A DNA stretch of 64,000 bases from Pararobbsia silviterrae (GTDB lineage Bacteria; Pseudomonadota; Gammaproteobacteria; Burkholderiales; Burkholderiaceae): assembly GCF_003628125.1 (NCBI RefSeq), contig NZ_RBZU01000002.1, positions 310,001 through 374,000 on the forward strand, in the 5' to 3' direction. Shown piece after piece: positions 43,323-52,230 of this stretch (its first letter is position 1; every line of letters begins with the position of its first letter). Below the pieces are notes generated by a model, which had not been told where the DNA came from, ran no database searches, and saw nothing but the letters and a program-made list of their open reading frames with translations. The position numbers and the translations under genes are program-made.

Positions 43323-44882
43323 TCACCCCCGCGCCTGCTCGAGATACCGAAACGCCGCGCCGACGATCCGTACGGGATCGAACTCGGACGCGCTGAACCG
43401 TTCGGCGACGCGACCGTTCGACAGCACGACCACGCCGTTCGCGAGCCGCATGATCTCGAGCACATCCGACGAGGCGAACAGCACGGCGACGCCTTGTGCC
43501 GCAAGCTGCTCGATCAGGTGATAGACCTGTTCCTTCGCGCCGACGTCGATGCCGTGCGTCGGTTCGTCGAGCAGCAGCACGCGCGGACCGACCGCGAGAC
43601 AGCGCGCCAGCAGCGCCTTTTGCTGATTGCCGCCACTGAGCTCCTCGATCGCTTGCCCGACGTCGTGCGTCTGAACGCGGCATTGCGTGAGCCCGGCGTC
43701 GAGATGGCGGCGCAACGCGCGCCGGTCGAGGAAGCCGAAGCGCGACGACGGCTTGAGCACGGACGCCGTGATGTTTTGCGCGACCGACTGACTCGGCAGA
43801 ATGCCGTTCGCCTTGCGGCCCTCGGGCAGCAGGGTGACGCCGTGCGCGAGCGCACGCACGGGCGAGCGCGGCGTGTAGGGCTGCCCATCGAGTTCGAGCG
43901 TGCCGGCATCGATCGCGCGCGCGCCGAACAAAGTTTCGAGCAATTCGGTGCGGCCCGCGCCGACGAGTCCGAACAGACCCAGCACTTCACCCGCGCGAAC
44001 GTCGAGATCGACGCCGCGCAGCAAACCCGCCGCGCTCAGGTTCTGCACGCGAAGCCGTACGTCGCGCCCCGCGGGTACGTCGGCGCGCCGCGCGACGTCG
44101 AGCCGTATCTCACGGCCCGCCATCTCGGCGACCATCGTCGATCGGTTCGTGTCGGCGATCGCGCGATGGCTGATGAGCCGGCCGTCGCGCAACACGATCA
44201 CGCGATCGCATACCGCGAGCGTTTCTTCGAGCTTGTGCGTGATGAAGACGATCGAGACGCCGCGCGTCTTGAGCGTCTCGACGAGCTTGAACAACGCTTG
44301 CGCCTCGTGCGCGGTCAACGACGAGGTCGGTTCGTCAAGCAGCAGCACCTTGAGATCCGAGCGCAGCGCCTTGGCGATTTCGACCGACTGCTGATCCGCG
44401 ATCCGCAGCGTGCTCATCTCGGCATCGGGATCGATATGCGCGGCGCCGACCTGATCGAGCAGACGCCGCGCGCCTTCGCGCATCGCGCGGATATCGATGA
44501 ACGCACGCCGCGCGCAGTAGTCGCCGAGAAACAGATTCTCGCGAACCGTCATCGCGCCGATCGACGTCAGTTCCTGATGCACGAACGCGATGCCGGCCTC
44601 CATCGCCTGGCGCGGATGCGACCAGTTGCGCTGCCGGCCGTCGAAGATCACGCTGCCGTCGTCGGCCGCGACGCTGCCCGACACGATGTTCATCAACGTG
44701 CTCTTGCCCGCGCCGTTCTCGCCGAGCAGACCGACGACTTCGCCGCGCCGGAAGTCGAGATCGATGCCGTCGAGCACGGTCGCGGCGCCGTACGCCTTGC
44801 GGATGCCGCGCAGCGACAGCAGCGGGGGCATGGCGCCGTCGGCCGACGGCGCGGCGGCGTCAATGGTGCGCATATTTGCCAT
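43323..44882 (-). CDS. Sugar-type ABC transporter ATPase (RbsA/MglA-like, two domains)
   Basis: The 519-residue protein has two ABC domains. The first is canonical (Walker A GENGAGKS at about 54-61, signature LRIADQQ variant, Walker B LLLDEPTSSL). The second has the degenerate RbsA-type FGLVGAGRTEL in place of Walker A and a good LSGGNQQK signature. It fuels the ribose-type importer. It is last in the operon, and its start lies 23 bases inside the preceding gene's end, so initiation is coupled. Confidence 0.92.
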   Translation of the reverse strand: MANMRTIDAAAPSADGAMPPLLSLRGIRKAYGAATVLDGIDLDFRRGEVVGLLGENGAGKSTLMNIVSGSVAADDGSVIFDGRQRNWSHPRQAMEAGIAFVHQELTSIGAMTVRENLFLGDYCARRAFIDIRAMREGARRLLDQVGAAHIDPDAEMSTLRIADQQSVEIAKALRSDLKVLLLDEPTSSLTAHEAQALFKLVETLKTRGVSIVFITHKLEETLAVCDRVIVLRDGRLISHRAIADTNRSTMVAEMAGREIRLDVARRADVPAGRDVRLRVQNLSAAGLLRGVDLDVRAGEVLGLFGLVGAGRTELLETLFGARAIDAGTLELDGQPYTPRSPVRALAHGVTLLPEGRKANGILPSQSVAQNITASVLKPSSRFGFLDRRALRRHLDAGLTQCRVQTHDVGQAIEELSGGNQQKALLARCLAVGPRVLLLDEPTHGIDVGAKEQVYHLIEQLAAQGVAVLFASSDVLEIMRLANGVVVLSNGRVAERFSASEFDPVRIVGAAFRYLEQARG

Positions 44883-45894
44883 AGGCGACCGGCGACGGAA
44901 TCACGATGTCGGACGGATACTTCGCGCCGAACGCCAATTGGTTGTGCATCATGACGACCGCATCGAAGACCTGCCGGTAGGGCGCCTGATCGAGCAGCGC
45001 GAGGATTTCGCCGTCCTGCTTGTATTGCGCCTTCTCGGGCAGATCGTCATAACCGACGACGCCGATATGGCCGGTGGCCTTCGCATCCTTGACGGCCTTC
45101 GCGGCGGCCTCGGAGCCGTTCGCGGTCACGTAGATGACCTTGAGGTCGGGGTTGCCGCTGATCGCATCCGTGGCTTGCGAATAGACGGTCGCCGCATCGT
45201 CCTTCGATTCGAACGGGCCGATGATCTTGATCTTCGGATACGACTTCTTCCAAAGATCCATCGCGCCGTTCATGCGTGCATCGTGCTGCGCGGCGCCCAG
45301 CACGCCCGTGATCACGACGACCTTGCCTTCGCCGCCGATCTGCTTGGCGATAAAGTCGCCCGCGGCATGGCCCGCGTCGTAGGCCTGCATGCCCATGCTG
45401 ACGCCGCGCTTCGAGTGCGCGTTCGAGTCGGCGATCACGCTGTAGAACGGAATGCCGCCATCGACGGCCTCGTTGACCTTGCTCACCGTGCCGTCGAAGA
45501 TCGGTACGCCGATCGCGCCGTTGAACTGCTTGGCGATGACGCCGTCGAGCCCCGCGTCGAAGACTTCGGCGCTCAGATTCGTGCCGAGCGGCACTTCGAC
45601 GACGTCGGTATTCAAGGGCTTCAGATAGGCGATCGCGGCCTGCGTGCCGTCTTCCATCTGTTGCCAGAACGAGCTGCCCTGATAGGTCAGCACGGCGATA
45701 CGCAAATGCTTGGGCGCCGGCCCCTTGGCTTCGACCGTTGCGCCGCGCGCTTTCGCGGCGGCCGGCAGCGGGACGTCGGCATGCGCGGCGAAGGCGGTCG
45801 CGCACAAGGCGAGCGCGAGCGCGCGAAGGGACGTGCTCAAGCGGGATGTGCCCGAACGCGACATGCGCAAGGAACGGCGGGAAAGCGTGGTCAT
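44860..45894 (-). CDS. Sugar-type ABC substrate-binding protein
   Basis: The 344-residue protein begins with a basic region and a hydrophobic signal (LALALCATAFAAHA) followed by the periplasmic-binding-protein-1 fold: IAVLTYQGSSFWQQMEDG, GLDGVIAKQFNGAIGVPIFD, GVLGAAQHDARMNG, LKVIYVTANGSEAAAKAVKDA. The ligand may be a sugar, sugar alcohol or autoinducer-like molecule. The ATG at 45894 follows GGAGAC. It is second gene in the operon. Confidence 0.9.
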   Translation of the reverse strand: MTTLSRRSLRMSRSGTSRLSTSLRALALALCATAFAAHADVPLPAAAKARGATVEAKGPAPKHLRIAVLTYQGSSFWQQMEDGTQAAIAYLKPLNTDVVEVPLGTNLSAEVFDAGLDGVIAKQFNGAIGVPIFDGTVSKVNEAVDGGIPFYSVIADSNAHSKRGVSMGMQAYDAGHAAGDFIAKQIGGEGKVVVITGVLGAAQHDARMNGAMDLWKKSYPKIKIIGPFESKDDAATVYSQATDAISGNPDLKVIYVTANGSEAAAKAVKDAKATGHIGVVGYDDLPEKAQYKQDGEILALLDQAPYRQVFDAVVMMHNQLAFGAKYPSDIVIPSPVAYGKYAHH

Positions 45895-45913
45895 CGTTGT
45901 CTCCGTGGTTTGG

Positions 45914-46912
45914 TCAGAATTCATTGCGACTCTTTTTCCAACTGTCGGCACCGACGGCGACGAGCACCACAAGGCCGATCGTGATCGTCTGCCAGTACCC
46001 CGATACGCCCAGCAGCACGAATGCATTGCGCAGCAGGCCCATGAGCCCCGCGCCGACGAGCACGCCGGGCACCGAACCCCGGCCGCCCGTGAGCGCCGTG
46101 CCGCCGAGAATCGCGGCCGCGATGACGTCGAGCTCGTAGCCCGTGCCGAAGTTCGGATTGGCGTTCGCGAGCATGCCGGTCAGCAGCAGGCCGCCGAGTC
46201 CCGCGAGCGTGCCGGCGATCGTGTAGACGATCATCCGGGTGGCGCGCACGTCGATACCGGCGAGATGCGCGGCGCGCGCGTTGTCGCCGACCGCATAGAT
46301 GTTGCGACCCCAACGCGTGCGTGTCGCAAAGATCCAGAACACGACCGACAGCAGCAGAAGCAACACGAACTGGACCGGCACCTTGCCGATATGACCCGCG
46401 CCGAACCATGCGGCCCAGTTGTCGAACGGCTGCGGACTGCCGCTCGTGATCAGCAGCGCCGCGCCGCGGCAGATCGACAACATGCCGAGCGTCGTGATGA
46501 ACGGATTGATCCGCACAAGCGTGATGAAGAGGCCGTTGAGCGCGCCGGCGATCGCCCCGGTGCCGAGCGCGGCGACGATGCCGAGCAGCGGACTGCCGGT
46601 CACGTTGGCCGCGATCGCCGACAACACGGCGGCCAGGCCGACGACGGATCCGACCGACAAATCGATGCCCGCCGAGATGATCACGAGCGATTCGCCGAGC
46701 GCGATGATGCCCGTCACCGAGATCTGCCGGCCGACGTTGAACAGATTACGAGTCGTAAAGAAGAATTCGCTCGCGAACGCGAGACCCACGAACACGAGGA
46801 TGAACATGCAGAAGACCGACGCCTCGCGGCGCGCCGCAAGCGACGCCAGCCAGTGTTTGCGGCGCCCGCGCGCCGGGGTCTCGGTGGCGGCGGCCAAAGG
46901 CTTCATGCCCAT
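45914..46912 (-). CDS. Sugar-type ABC transporter permease (RbsC-like)
   Basis: The 332-residue permease has about eight to ten segments and the RbsC signatures IIALGESLVIISAGIDLSVGSVVGLAAVLS, FITTLGMLSICRGAALLITSG and GRNIYAVGDNARAAHLAGIDV. The ATG at 46912 is preceded by AAGGAG. As the first gene of the operon (permease, binding protein, ATPase) it is followed 20 bases later by the binding-protein gene. Confidence 0.92.
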   Translation of the reverse strand: MGMKPLAAATETPARGRRKHWLASLAARREASVFCMFILVFVGLAFASEFFFTTRNLFNVGRQISVTGIIALGESLVIISAGIDLSVGSVVGLAAVLSAIAANVTGSPLLGIVAALGTGAIAGALNGLFITLVRINPFITTLGMLSICRGAALLITSGSPQPFDNWAAWFGAGHIGKVPVQFVLLLLLSVVFWIFATRTRWGRNIYAVGDNARAAHLAGIDVRATRMIVYTIAGTLAGLGGLLLTGMLANANPNFGTGYELDVIAAAILGGTALTGGRGSVPGVLVGAGLMGLLRNAFVLLGVSGYWQTITIGLVVLVAVGADSWKKSRNEF

Positions 46913-47400
46913 CGTGTCTCCTTGATCGGCATGGCAAACGCGAGCTGTCGCTGCGTGTGGCATGCGCGCTGTGTAGTTCGGACTGCAGTCTAGTGTTCGG
47001 GTTTGGGAGCGTCAAAACGCCCGGGAATTGATGTGATTCCGTCATTGACCGATGACGGATTGCATCTCAGGGTTGACCCGAATCACATCAAAAGCATCGT
47101 GAAATGAAGGGATACCGGTTTGAAAGCCCGCAATCGCAATGAGGGTCGCGGGCGTTGCGCGCGAGCGGCGCGGAAGATGGATCGGCGAGGGCGGGAGCGG
47201 GGACGAGAATGAAGGGACAGAGCGAAAGCGAGGCGAAACCCGTGCGTCGATCGAATTGTGTCTCGATCGGATACGAATCGGCGACGCTTCGCATGCCGAG
47301 GCGGGCGTGATCGAGATGCGGACGAGGTCGACGCGATACGGGGCCTCGTCCGTGTGAATGATCGTCGGGGCGCGAGCGGCTTTGCGCGTCGGCGCGCCGC
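46913..47400 (-). promoter_or_regulatory. Upstream region of the sugar-type ABC operon, no gene recognised
   Basis: The 488-base gap between the ABC permease start and the end of the MFS gene has no convincing coding sequence. It should hold the ABC operon promoter. Nothing else is recognisable. Confidence 0.4.
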
Positions 47401-48744
47401 TCAATGCGCGATCGTATGCGGCTCCGGCGTCTGTGCGCGGCCGCGCGTGTTGGCGGCGATCGTGATCGCGGCGCATACGGCCGGGGCCGCGAGCAACGAC
47501 AGGATCGCCGAGAAACCCCAGCCCATCCCGAGCAACACGCCGCCGATGGCCGAGCCGAAAATGCTGCCGAAGCGTCCGATCGCGAGCATCCAGCTCACGC
47601 CGGTCGCACGCGCGACGGTCGGGTAGCAGCTCGGCGAAAACGCCTGCAGTCCCGTTTGCGCGCCGCTCATGCAGAAGCCCGCGGCGAACACGAGCGAGGC
47701 GATCGTCGAGGCCAGCGCGCCCGCGTGCGCGAGCGTCAGGATGCAGCCGGCGCCCGCGAGGTACACGAGCCCGATCACGATGCCGGGCCGTGCGATGCGG
47801 TCCATGACCCAGCCGACGCAGACGGCGCCGATCGTGCCGCCGAGCTGAAACATCGACGTCACGTAGGCGGCCGTCGCGACGCTGACGCCGGCATCGCCCA
47901 TCAACGTCGGCAGCCAGCCGGTCAGCAGGTAGATCACGAGCAGCCCCATGCCGTTCGTGAGCCATAAGGCGAGCGTGATACGCGCATAGCCGCGCAGGAA
48001 CAGCACACCGATCGGTTTTTGCGTGCCCAGCGCGGGCTCGCTCGAGACGAAAGACACGGTATCCTCGTAGTGCACGCCGAGCACGCGCCCGAGCGTGGCG
48101 GCGATCCGGGCCGGCGATGCGCCGCGCAAGGCGAGAAAACGCGCGGATTCAGGCAGCAACAGCACGAGCACGGGGATCAGTGCGAGCGGAATCGCGCCGC
48201 CGAGCATGAGCACGGACCGCCAGCCGAAGCGCGGGATCATGTACCCGGCGGCAAGACCGATCAACGCCGAGCCCAGATTGAAGCCCGTGAACATGATCGT
48301 GATCATCAGCGCGCGACGTCGCTGAGGCGCGTATTCGGAGAGCAGCGTCGTCGTGTTCGGCATCGCGGCGCCGAGGCCCGTGCCCGCAAGCAGCCGCAGC
48401 ACGGCCATTTCGATCGGCGTCGTCGAGAACGCCGCCGCGATCGTGAGCACGGCAAACGCGAACACCGACACGATCAGCACGATCTTGCGCCCGAACCGAT
48501 CCGACGAAGGCCCGGCGAACAACGCGCCGAGTACGAGGCCGAGCGGCGCCGCGCTGATGACGACGCCGAACGCGGGACGCGAGATCGACCAGGCCTTGAG
48601 AATCGACGGCGTCACGAAGCCCATGATCGCGACGTCCATGCCGTCGGTCATGACGATCAAAAAGCAGAGCACGACCAACAGCCACTGGAAACCCGAAATC
48701 CTGCGTTCGTCGATCAAGGCCTTGATGTCGATGGTGCGTGTCAT
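47401..48744 (-). CDS. MFS aromatic-acid/H+ symporter (AAHS type) of the hpa locus
   Basis: The 447-residue carrier has about twelve segments. The first carries VMTDGMDVAIMGFVTPSI, matching the DG-D motif of AAHS carriers, followed by GPSSDRFGRKIVLIVS. The ATG at 48744 follows CAGGAG. It lies downstream of the NTF2-fold gene on the minus strand and divergently from hpaR and the hpa-like operon, so it is the likely importer for its aromatic substrate. It is a paralog of the carrier at 7476-8924. Confidence 0.88.
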   Translation of the reverse strand: MTRTIDIKALIDERRISGFQWLLVVLCFLIVMTDGMDVAIMGFVTPSILKAWSISRPAFGVVISAAPLGLVLGALFAGPSSDRFGRKIVLIVSVFAFAVLTIAAAFSTTPIEMAVLRLLAGTGLGAAMPNTTTLLSEYAPQRRRALMITIMFTGFNLGSALIGLAAGYMIPRFGWRSVLMLGGAIPLALIPVLVLLLPESARFLALRGASPARIAATLGRVLGVHYEDTVSFVSSEPALGTQKPIGVLFLRGYARITLALWLTNGMGLLVIYLLTGWLPTLMGDAGVSVATAAYVTSMFQLGGTIGAVCVGWVMDRIARPGIVIGLVYLAGAGCILTLAHAGALASTIASLVFAAGFCMSGAQTGLQAFSPSCYPTVARATGVSWMLAIGRFGSIFGSAIGGVLLGMGWGFSAILSLLAAPAVCAAITIAANTRGRAQTPEPHTIAH

Positions 48745-48906
48745 CGCGTGTCTCCTGGCGTGACGGATAAGAGGGTGCGTGCGTGTCGTGTATGTCGTGA
48801 GTCGATGGCGCTCGCGCGTCGCAGACCGTGAAGTGAGGGCAAAGACGGCGCACGCGTTTCGCACCCCCGGGTGTCGCACCGCGTCGGGCGGTGCGTATGG
48901 CGTCGG

Positions 48907-49527
48907 CTAGGTCCGATGCAGCCACGCCTTTTCCGCCGCATAGAACGATTCGAGCAAGTCGGGCCGATCGTCGCCGAGCAGCTCCGGATTCACCGTATAG
49001 CCGCGGCGCAATTGCGTGTACGCAAGAAATCGATAGGACGGCCGCAGCGTCTTCACGAGATCCCAATCGACCGGGAGCGGGTCCGCCGGATTGACGCTGC
49101 GCATGTAATCGCGCTGATAGATCCCTTCGAACGAGGCGAGCTTCCAGCCGTCGCCGGTTCGCACGACGCGCGAGACGAAGCGGCAGTACTGGAAGATGTC
49201 GAATTCGACGCTGTCGAGCGTGAGGCGATCGAAGATCGAGGCCTGACTCTCGACGAGCGCACGGTCGCCTTCGATCTGCAAGACCGTCGGCATGATCCAA
49301 TGTTTGGGCGAACTGATGATTGCGCCGGTCCGGCCCATTTTCTTCTTCGATGCCTCGACGAACTCGGCGGCCGTGCCGTCGAACCATGTCGTGCGCACGG
49401 GGGCGTCGGGCAGGAAGCTGTTTTGCAGACCGGTCCAATCCTTGACGTCGCGCGCGTGGCGTTCGAGCCGTACGAGGTCGAAGATGTCGGTGCGGTCCAG
49501 CAGCCGGGCGAGCCGTTCGTCTTGCAT
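48907..49527 (-). CDS. NTF2/SnoaL-fold protein
   Basis: The 206-residue protein has an NTF2-like layout: DIFDLVRLERHARDVKDWTGLQNSFLPDAPVRTTWFDGTAAEFVEASKKK at the front and ASIFDRLTLDSVEFDIFQYCRFVSRVVRTGDGWKLASFEGIYQRD later. Relatives include ring-hydroxylating dioxygenase beta subunits, SnoaL cyclases and scytalone dehydratases. It is transcribed divergently from hpaR and precedes the carrier at 47401, so it could modify the aromatic substrate of this locus. No activity can be assigned. Confidence 0.75.
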   Translation of the reverse strand: MQDERLARLLDRTDIFDLVRLERHARDVKDWTGLQNSFLPDAPVRTTWFDGTAAEFVEASKKKMGRTGAIISSPKHWIMPTVLQIEGDRALVESQASIFDRLTLDSVEFDIFQYCRFVSRVVRTGDGWKLASFEGIYQRDYMRSVNPADPLPVDWDLVKTLRPSYRFLAYTQLRRGYTVNPELLGDDRPDLLESFYAAEKAWLHRT

Positions 49528-49669
49528 GCATGTCTCCTAGCGAATGATCTAAAGAACCGGTGCCGTCGCGTGTCGATCGCGCGAACATGGCCGATCGGCG
49601 CACCGTATCCGATGCGTGCCGCATGCGTATCCGCGTTTCGATGTGACGGTCTGCGATGGGATCGCGTTA

Positions 49670-49687
49670 TTATTTGATATGTTAAGT
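49670..49687. promoter_or_regulatory. Putative HpaR operator 1
   Basis: TTATTTGATATGTTAAGT occurs here, between the divergent NTF2-fold gene and hpaR, and its exact reverse complement occurs at 50394-50411. An identical 18-mer twice within 750 bases of the same regulator strongly suggests a binding site. Confidence 0.75.
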
Positions 49688-49816
49688 GATTCGGGAGTGA
49701 GCGAAATGCTCGTTTACTCCACGTTCACGGCTTCGTGCGCCGCGCAAGCGTGCGGCGACTGCGGCTACACTTGGATCACTCGAATTTAACGACATCGGGC
49801 ATCGCCCAGGCTGTTC

Positions 49817-50341
49817 ATGCCATCCGCAAAGAAAACATCCGTCATCAAGCGCAACGCGGCCGATACCGCGCTCACGGGGTTTGCCCCGATGACCTCACGC
49901 TCGTTCGAGCGTTCGTTGCCGATGCTGCTCATGCGCGCGCGCGATGCCGTCATGCAGCGCTTTCGTCCGCATTTGCGCGAGCATGACGTGACCGAGCAGC
50001 AATGGCGGATCCTTCGCGTGCTCGCCGAGCAACACGGCATCGATATGCAATCGCTCGCCGAGCGCTCGTATATCCAGGCCGCGAGTCTGTCGCGCACGAT
50101 CCCGCTGCTCGAAGGCCGAGGACTCGTCGAACGCAGCCCCGACCCCGCCGATCAACGGCGTTCTCGCGTCTCGCTGTCGAAGGCGGGGCGCACGTTGTTC
50201 GATGCGATGGTCCAGGAGTCGGCCGAAATCTACGCGCAACTCGAAACGGAAATCGGCGGCCCGCAACTGCGCGAGATCTATCGGATGCTCGATGGGCTCA
50301 TCGCATTGGACCCCGGCGCGACGGCGGCTTCCGATGACTGA
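49817..50341 (+). CDS. hpaR: HpaR, MarR-family repressor of the hpa-like operon
   Basis: The 174-residue protein is HpaR-like throughout: SFERSLPMLLMRARDAVMQRFRPHLREHDVTEQQWRILRVLAE, then the winged helix DMQSLAERSYIQAASLSRTIPLLEGRGLVERSPDPADQRRSRVSLSKAG. HpaR represses the homoprotocatechuate operon in enteric bacteria and is released by the aromatic acid. It precedes the operon on the same strand with its presumed operators on both sides. Confidence 0.9.
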   Translation: MPSAKKTSVIKRNAADTALTGFAPMTSRSFERSLPMLLMRARDAVMQRFRPHLREHDVTEQQWRILRVLAEQHGIDMQSLAERSYIQAASLSRTIPLLEGRGLVERSPDPADQRRSRVSLSKAGRTLFDAMVQESAEIYAQLETEIGGPQLREIYRMLDGLIALDPGATAASDD

Positions 50342-50393
50342 ACACGCAATTTAAGACCTCAGGGTCAACCCCGATGGTTCTCGTCACGCCAAT

Positions 50394-50411
50394 ACTTAAC
50401 ATATCAAATAA
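50394..50411. promoter_or_regulatory. Putative HpaR operator 2
   Basis: ACTTAACATATCAAATAA is the exact reverse complement of operator 1. It ends 13 bases before the hpaG1 start codon, overlapping the region of its ribosome site (AAGGAG at 50414-50419), so bound repressor would block promoter clearance or initiation. Confidence 0.75.
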
Positions 50412-50424
50412 ATAAGGAGCGGCG

Positions 50425-51102
50425 ATGAACGAGACGCAAGCGGGCAGAGTGCCGATCGACGGAACGGTCTACGGCGTGGCGCTGAATGCGCGCGCCGAAC
50501 TCGCCGCGCAGGCCGATGCATTCGCGCGGCCTCCGTATGGCAAGGCGCCGTCCGCGCCGGTCATGTTCATCAAGCCGCGCAATACGTATCTCGCGCACGG
50601 CGGGCAGGTTCGCGTGCCCGCGACGCTGCGCGAGATCGAGGCCAGCGCGGCGCTGGCGATCGTCATCGGTGAAGACGCCTACGCGGTGCGCGCGGAGCAC
50701 GCGATGCGCCATGTCGCGGGCGTGACGCTTGCGATCCATCTCGCCGAATCCGGCGCCGATTATTTCCGTCCGCCGATCCGCGAACACTGTCGCGACGGGT
50801 TTCTGCCGATCGGCCCCGCCGTGACGCCGCTCACGGATCGCGGGTTGCCCGATGATCTCGCGATCGATCTCGAAGTCGACGCGCGGATCGTGTCGTCGAT
50901 TCGACTTGATGACGCCGTGTGGTCCGTGCCGCATCTGATCGCGTCGATCTCGTCGTTCATGACGTTGCGTGCCGGCGATGCGCTGCTCTGCATCGGGACG
51001 CTGCCGGCGTCGCGCGTGCGCGTGGGGAGCCGGGTCGCGGCGACGGCGCCCGGCGTGGGTCGCCTCGAATGCGTCGTCGAGCACGAGGGAGGGCGCCAAT
51101 GA
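50425..51102 (+). CDS. hpaG1: HpaG N-terminal subunit (isomerase/decarboxylase), HpaG1
   Basis: The 225-residue protein has the FAH fold of the HpaG bifunctional enzyme: GVALNARAEL, APVMFIKPRNTYLAHGGQVRVP and SVPHLIASISSFMTLRAGDALLCIGT. In the homoprotocatechuate pathway HpaG decarboxylates and isomerises 5-oxopent-3-ene-1,2,5-tricarboxylate. Here the two halves are separate genes overlapping by 4 bases. In the position where HpaG2 has the metal-binding ECE, this protein has SAA, so it probably lacks a metal site. Confidence 0.88.
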   Translation: MNETQAGRVPIDGTVYGVALNARAELAAQADAFARPPYGKAPSAPVMFIKPRNTYLAHGGQVRVPATLREIEASAALAIVIGEDAYAVRAEHAMRHVAGVTLAIHLAESGADYFRPPIREHCRDGFLPIGPAVTPLTDRGLPDDLAIDLEVDARIVSSIRLDDAVWSVPHLIASISSFMTLRAGDALLCIGTLPASRVRVGSRVAATAPGVGRLECVVEHEGGRQ

Positions 51103-51938
51103 AACGCGCGCGCGTGGTCTATGGCGGCCGGATTCATTCGGCGATCGTGGACGTATCGGATGGAGCGGACGTATCGGACGCATCAGACGGATCGGAGGCG
51201 TCGGCCGCGCGGCTTCGTCTCGCCGACGGCCAGGTCGTGCGATTCGCGGACGTCGCGTGGCTGCCGCCCGTCACGCCGCGTACCGTGTTCGCATTGGGCC
51301 TCAATTATGCGGATCATGCGTCCGAGCTTGCATTCAAGCCGCCCGAGCGTCCGCTGATTTTTCTCAAGGGACCGGACGCCTTTGTCGGGCATGAAGGCTT
51401 CAGCGCCTGTCCCGACGACGTGGCGCAGATGCATTTCGAATGTGAGCTCGCGGTGCTCATCGGTCGCGGCGGCAGGCATATCCGCGAGGCGCACGCCTAT
51501 GACCATGTCGCGGGCTACACGATCGCGAATGACTACGCGCTGCGCGAGTATCTCGAGAATTACTACCGGCCGAATCTGCGCGTGAAGAACCGCGACGCGT
51601 GCACGCCGTTGGGTCCGTGGCTCGTGGACGCGAGCGATATCGCCGATCCGATGTCGCTCGCGTTGCGCACCACGGTCAACGGCGAGGAAGCGCAGTCGGG
51701 CAATACGCGCGACATGATTTTCTCGGTGCCGACGCTGATCGCGTACCTGTCGGAATTCATGACCTTGTCGCCCGGCGATCTGATCCTGACGGGAACGCCG
51801 AAGGGCGTGCGCTATCTGAAGCCCGGGGATCGCGTCGTCACGGAGATCGAACGCATCGGCCGTCTTGCCAACACGATCACAGCCATGCCGCGGAGGGACT
51901 GCAATGAGTCTGTATCAGTTGCAGAAAGTGTTTTATGA
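51099..51938 (+). CDS. hpaG2: HpaG C-terminal subunit, HpaG2
   Basis: The 279-residue FAH-fold protein has LGLNYADHA, IFLKGPDAFVGH, the metal-binding HFECELAVLIGRGGRHI, NDYALREY, RDMIFSVPTLIAYLSEFMTLSPGDLILTGTPKGV. It should be the metal-containing catalytic half of HpaG. The start overlaps the HpaG1 stop. After the first 19 residues an 18-bp repeat inserts DVSDGADVSDASDGSEAS. The stop at 51936-51938 lies 35 bases inside the next gene. Confidence 0.9.
   Translation: MKRARVVYGGRIHSAIVDVSDGADVSDASDGSEASAARLRLADGQVVRFADVAWLPPVTPRTVFALGLNYADHASELAFKPPERPLIFLKGPDAFVGHEGFSACPDDVAQMHFECELAVLIGRGGRHIREAHAYDHVAGYTIANDYALREYLENYYRPNLRVKNRDACTPLGPWLVDASDIADPMSLALRTTVNGEEAQSGNTRDMIFSVPTLIAYLSEFMTLSPGDLILTGTPKGVRYLKPGDRVVTEIERIGRLANTITAMPRRDCNESVSVAESVL
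51149..51196 (+). repeat. In-frame 18-bp tandem repeat in hpaG2
   Basis: GGACGTATCGGA occurs at 51149-51160 and again at 51167-51178, with a diverged third copy; the 18-base unit encodes DVSDGA, DVSDAS, DGSEAS. It falls in a variable loop near the N-terminus. Confidence 0.8.
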
Positions 51939-52230
51939 CATCAATCGCGAGCCGGCGCTGCAGCGCACGGCCCGCGAAGATCTGGGCGCCATGCTCGAAC
52001 GCTACGATCTCACCGACGAAGAGCGCGCCGCGCTGCTGCGTCGCGATATCGGTTTGTTGTACGTGCTCGGCGTCAACTGTCAGTTGCTCATGCACTTCGC
52101 GGCGCTCTGCGAGGTCGGATGGAGCGACTATCTCGAGCAGATGCGCGAGGGCGTGCGCCGCTATGGCCCGGTCCGCGCCGGGGTCTATGCGATGACGACG
52201 CGCGTCGACGAAAAGGTGGCGGGACTATGA
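51904..52230 (+). CDS. LigA-like alpha subunit of a class III extradiol dioxygenase
   Basis: The 108-residue protein (MSLYQLQKVFYDINREP) has the LigA fold pattern: YDLTDEERAALLRRDIGLLYVLGVNCQLLMHFAALC. LigA caps the active site of protocatechuate 4,5-dioxygenase; free-standing alpha chains accompany a LigB catalytic chain, here the next gene, which overlaps by 4 bases. GCGGAGG supports the ATG at 51904 even though it lies inside the end of hpaG2. Canonical homoprotocatechuate dioxygenase HpaD has no such subunit. Confidence 0.85.
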   Translation: MSLYQLQKVFYDINREPALQRTAREDLGAMLERYDLTDEERAALLRRDIGLLYVLGVNCQLLMHFAALCEVGWSDYLEQMREGVRRYGPVRAGVYAMTTRVDEKVAGL

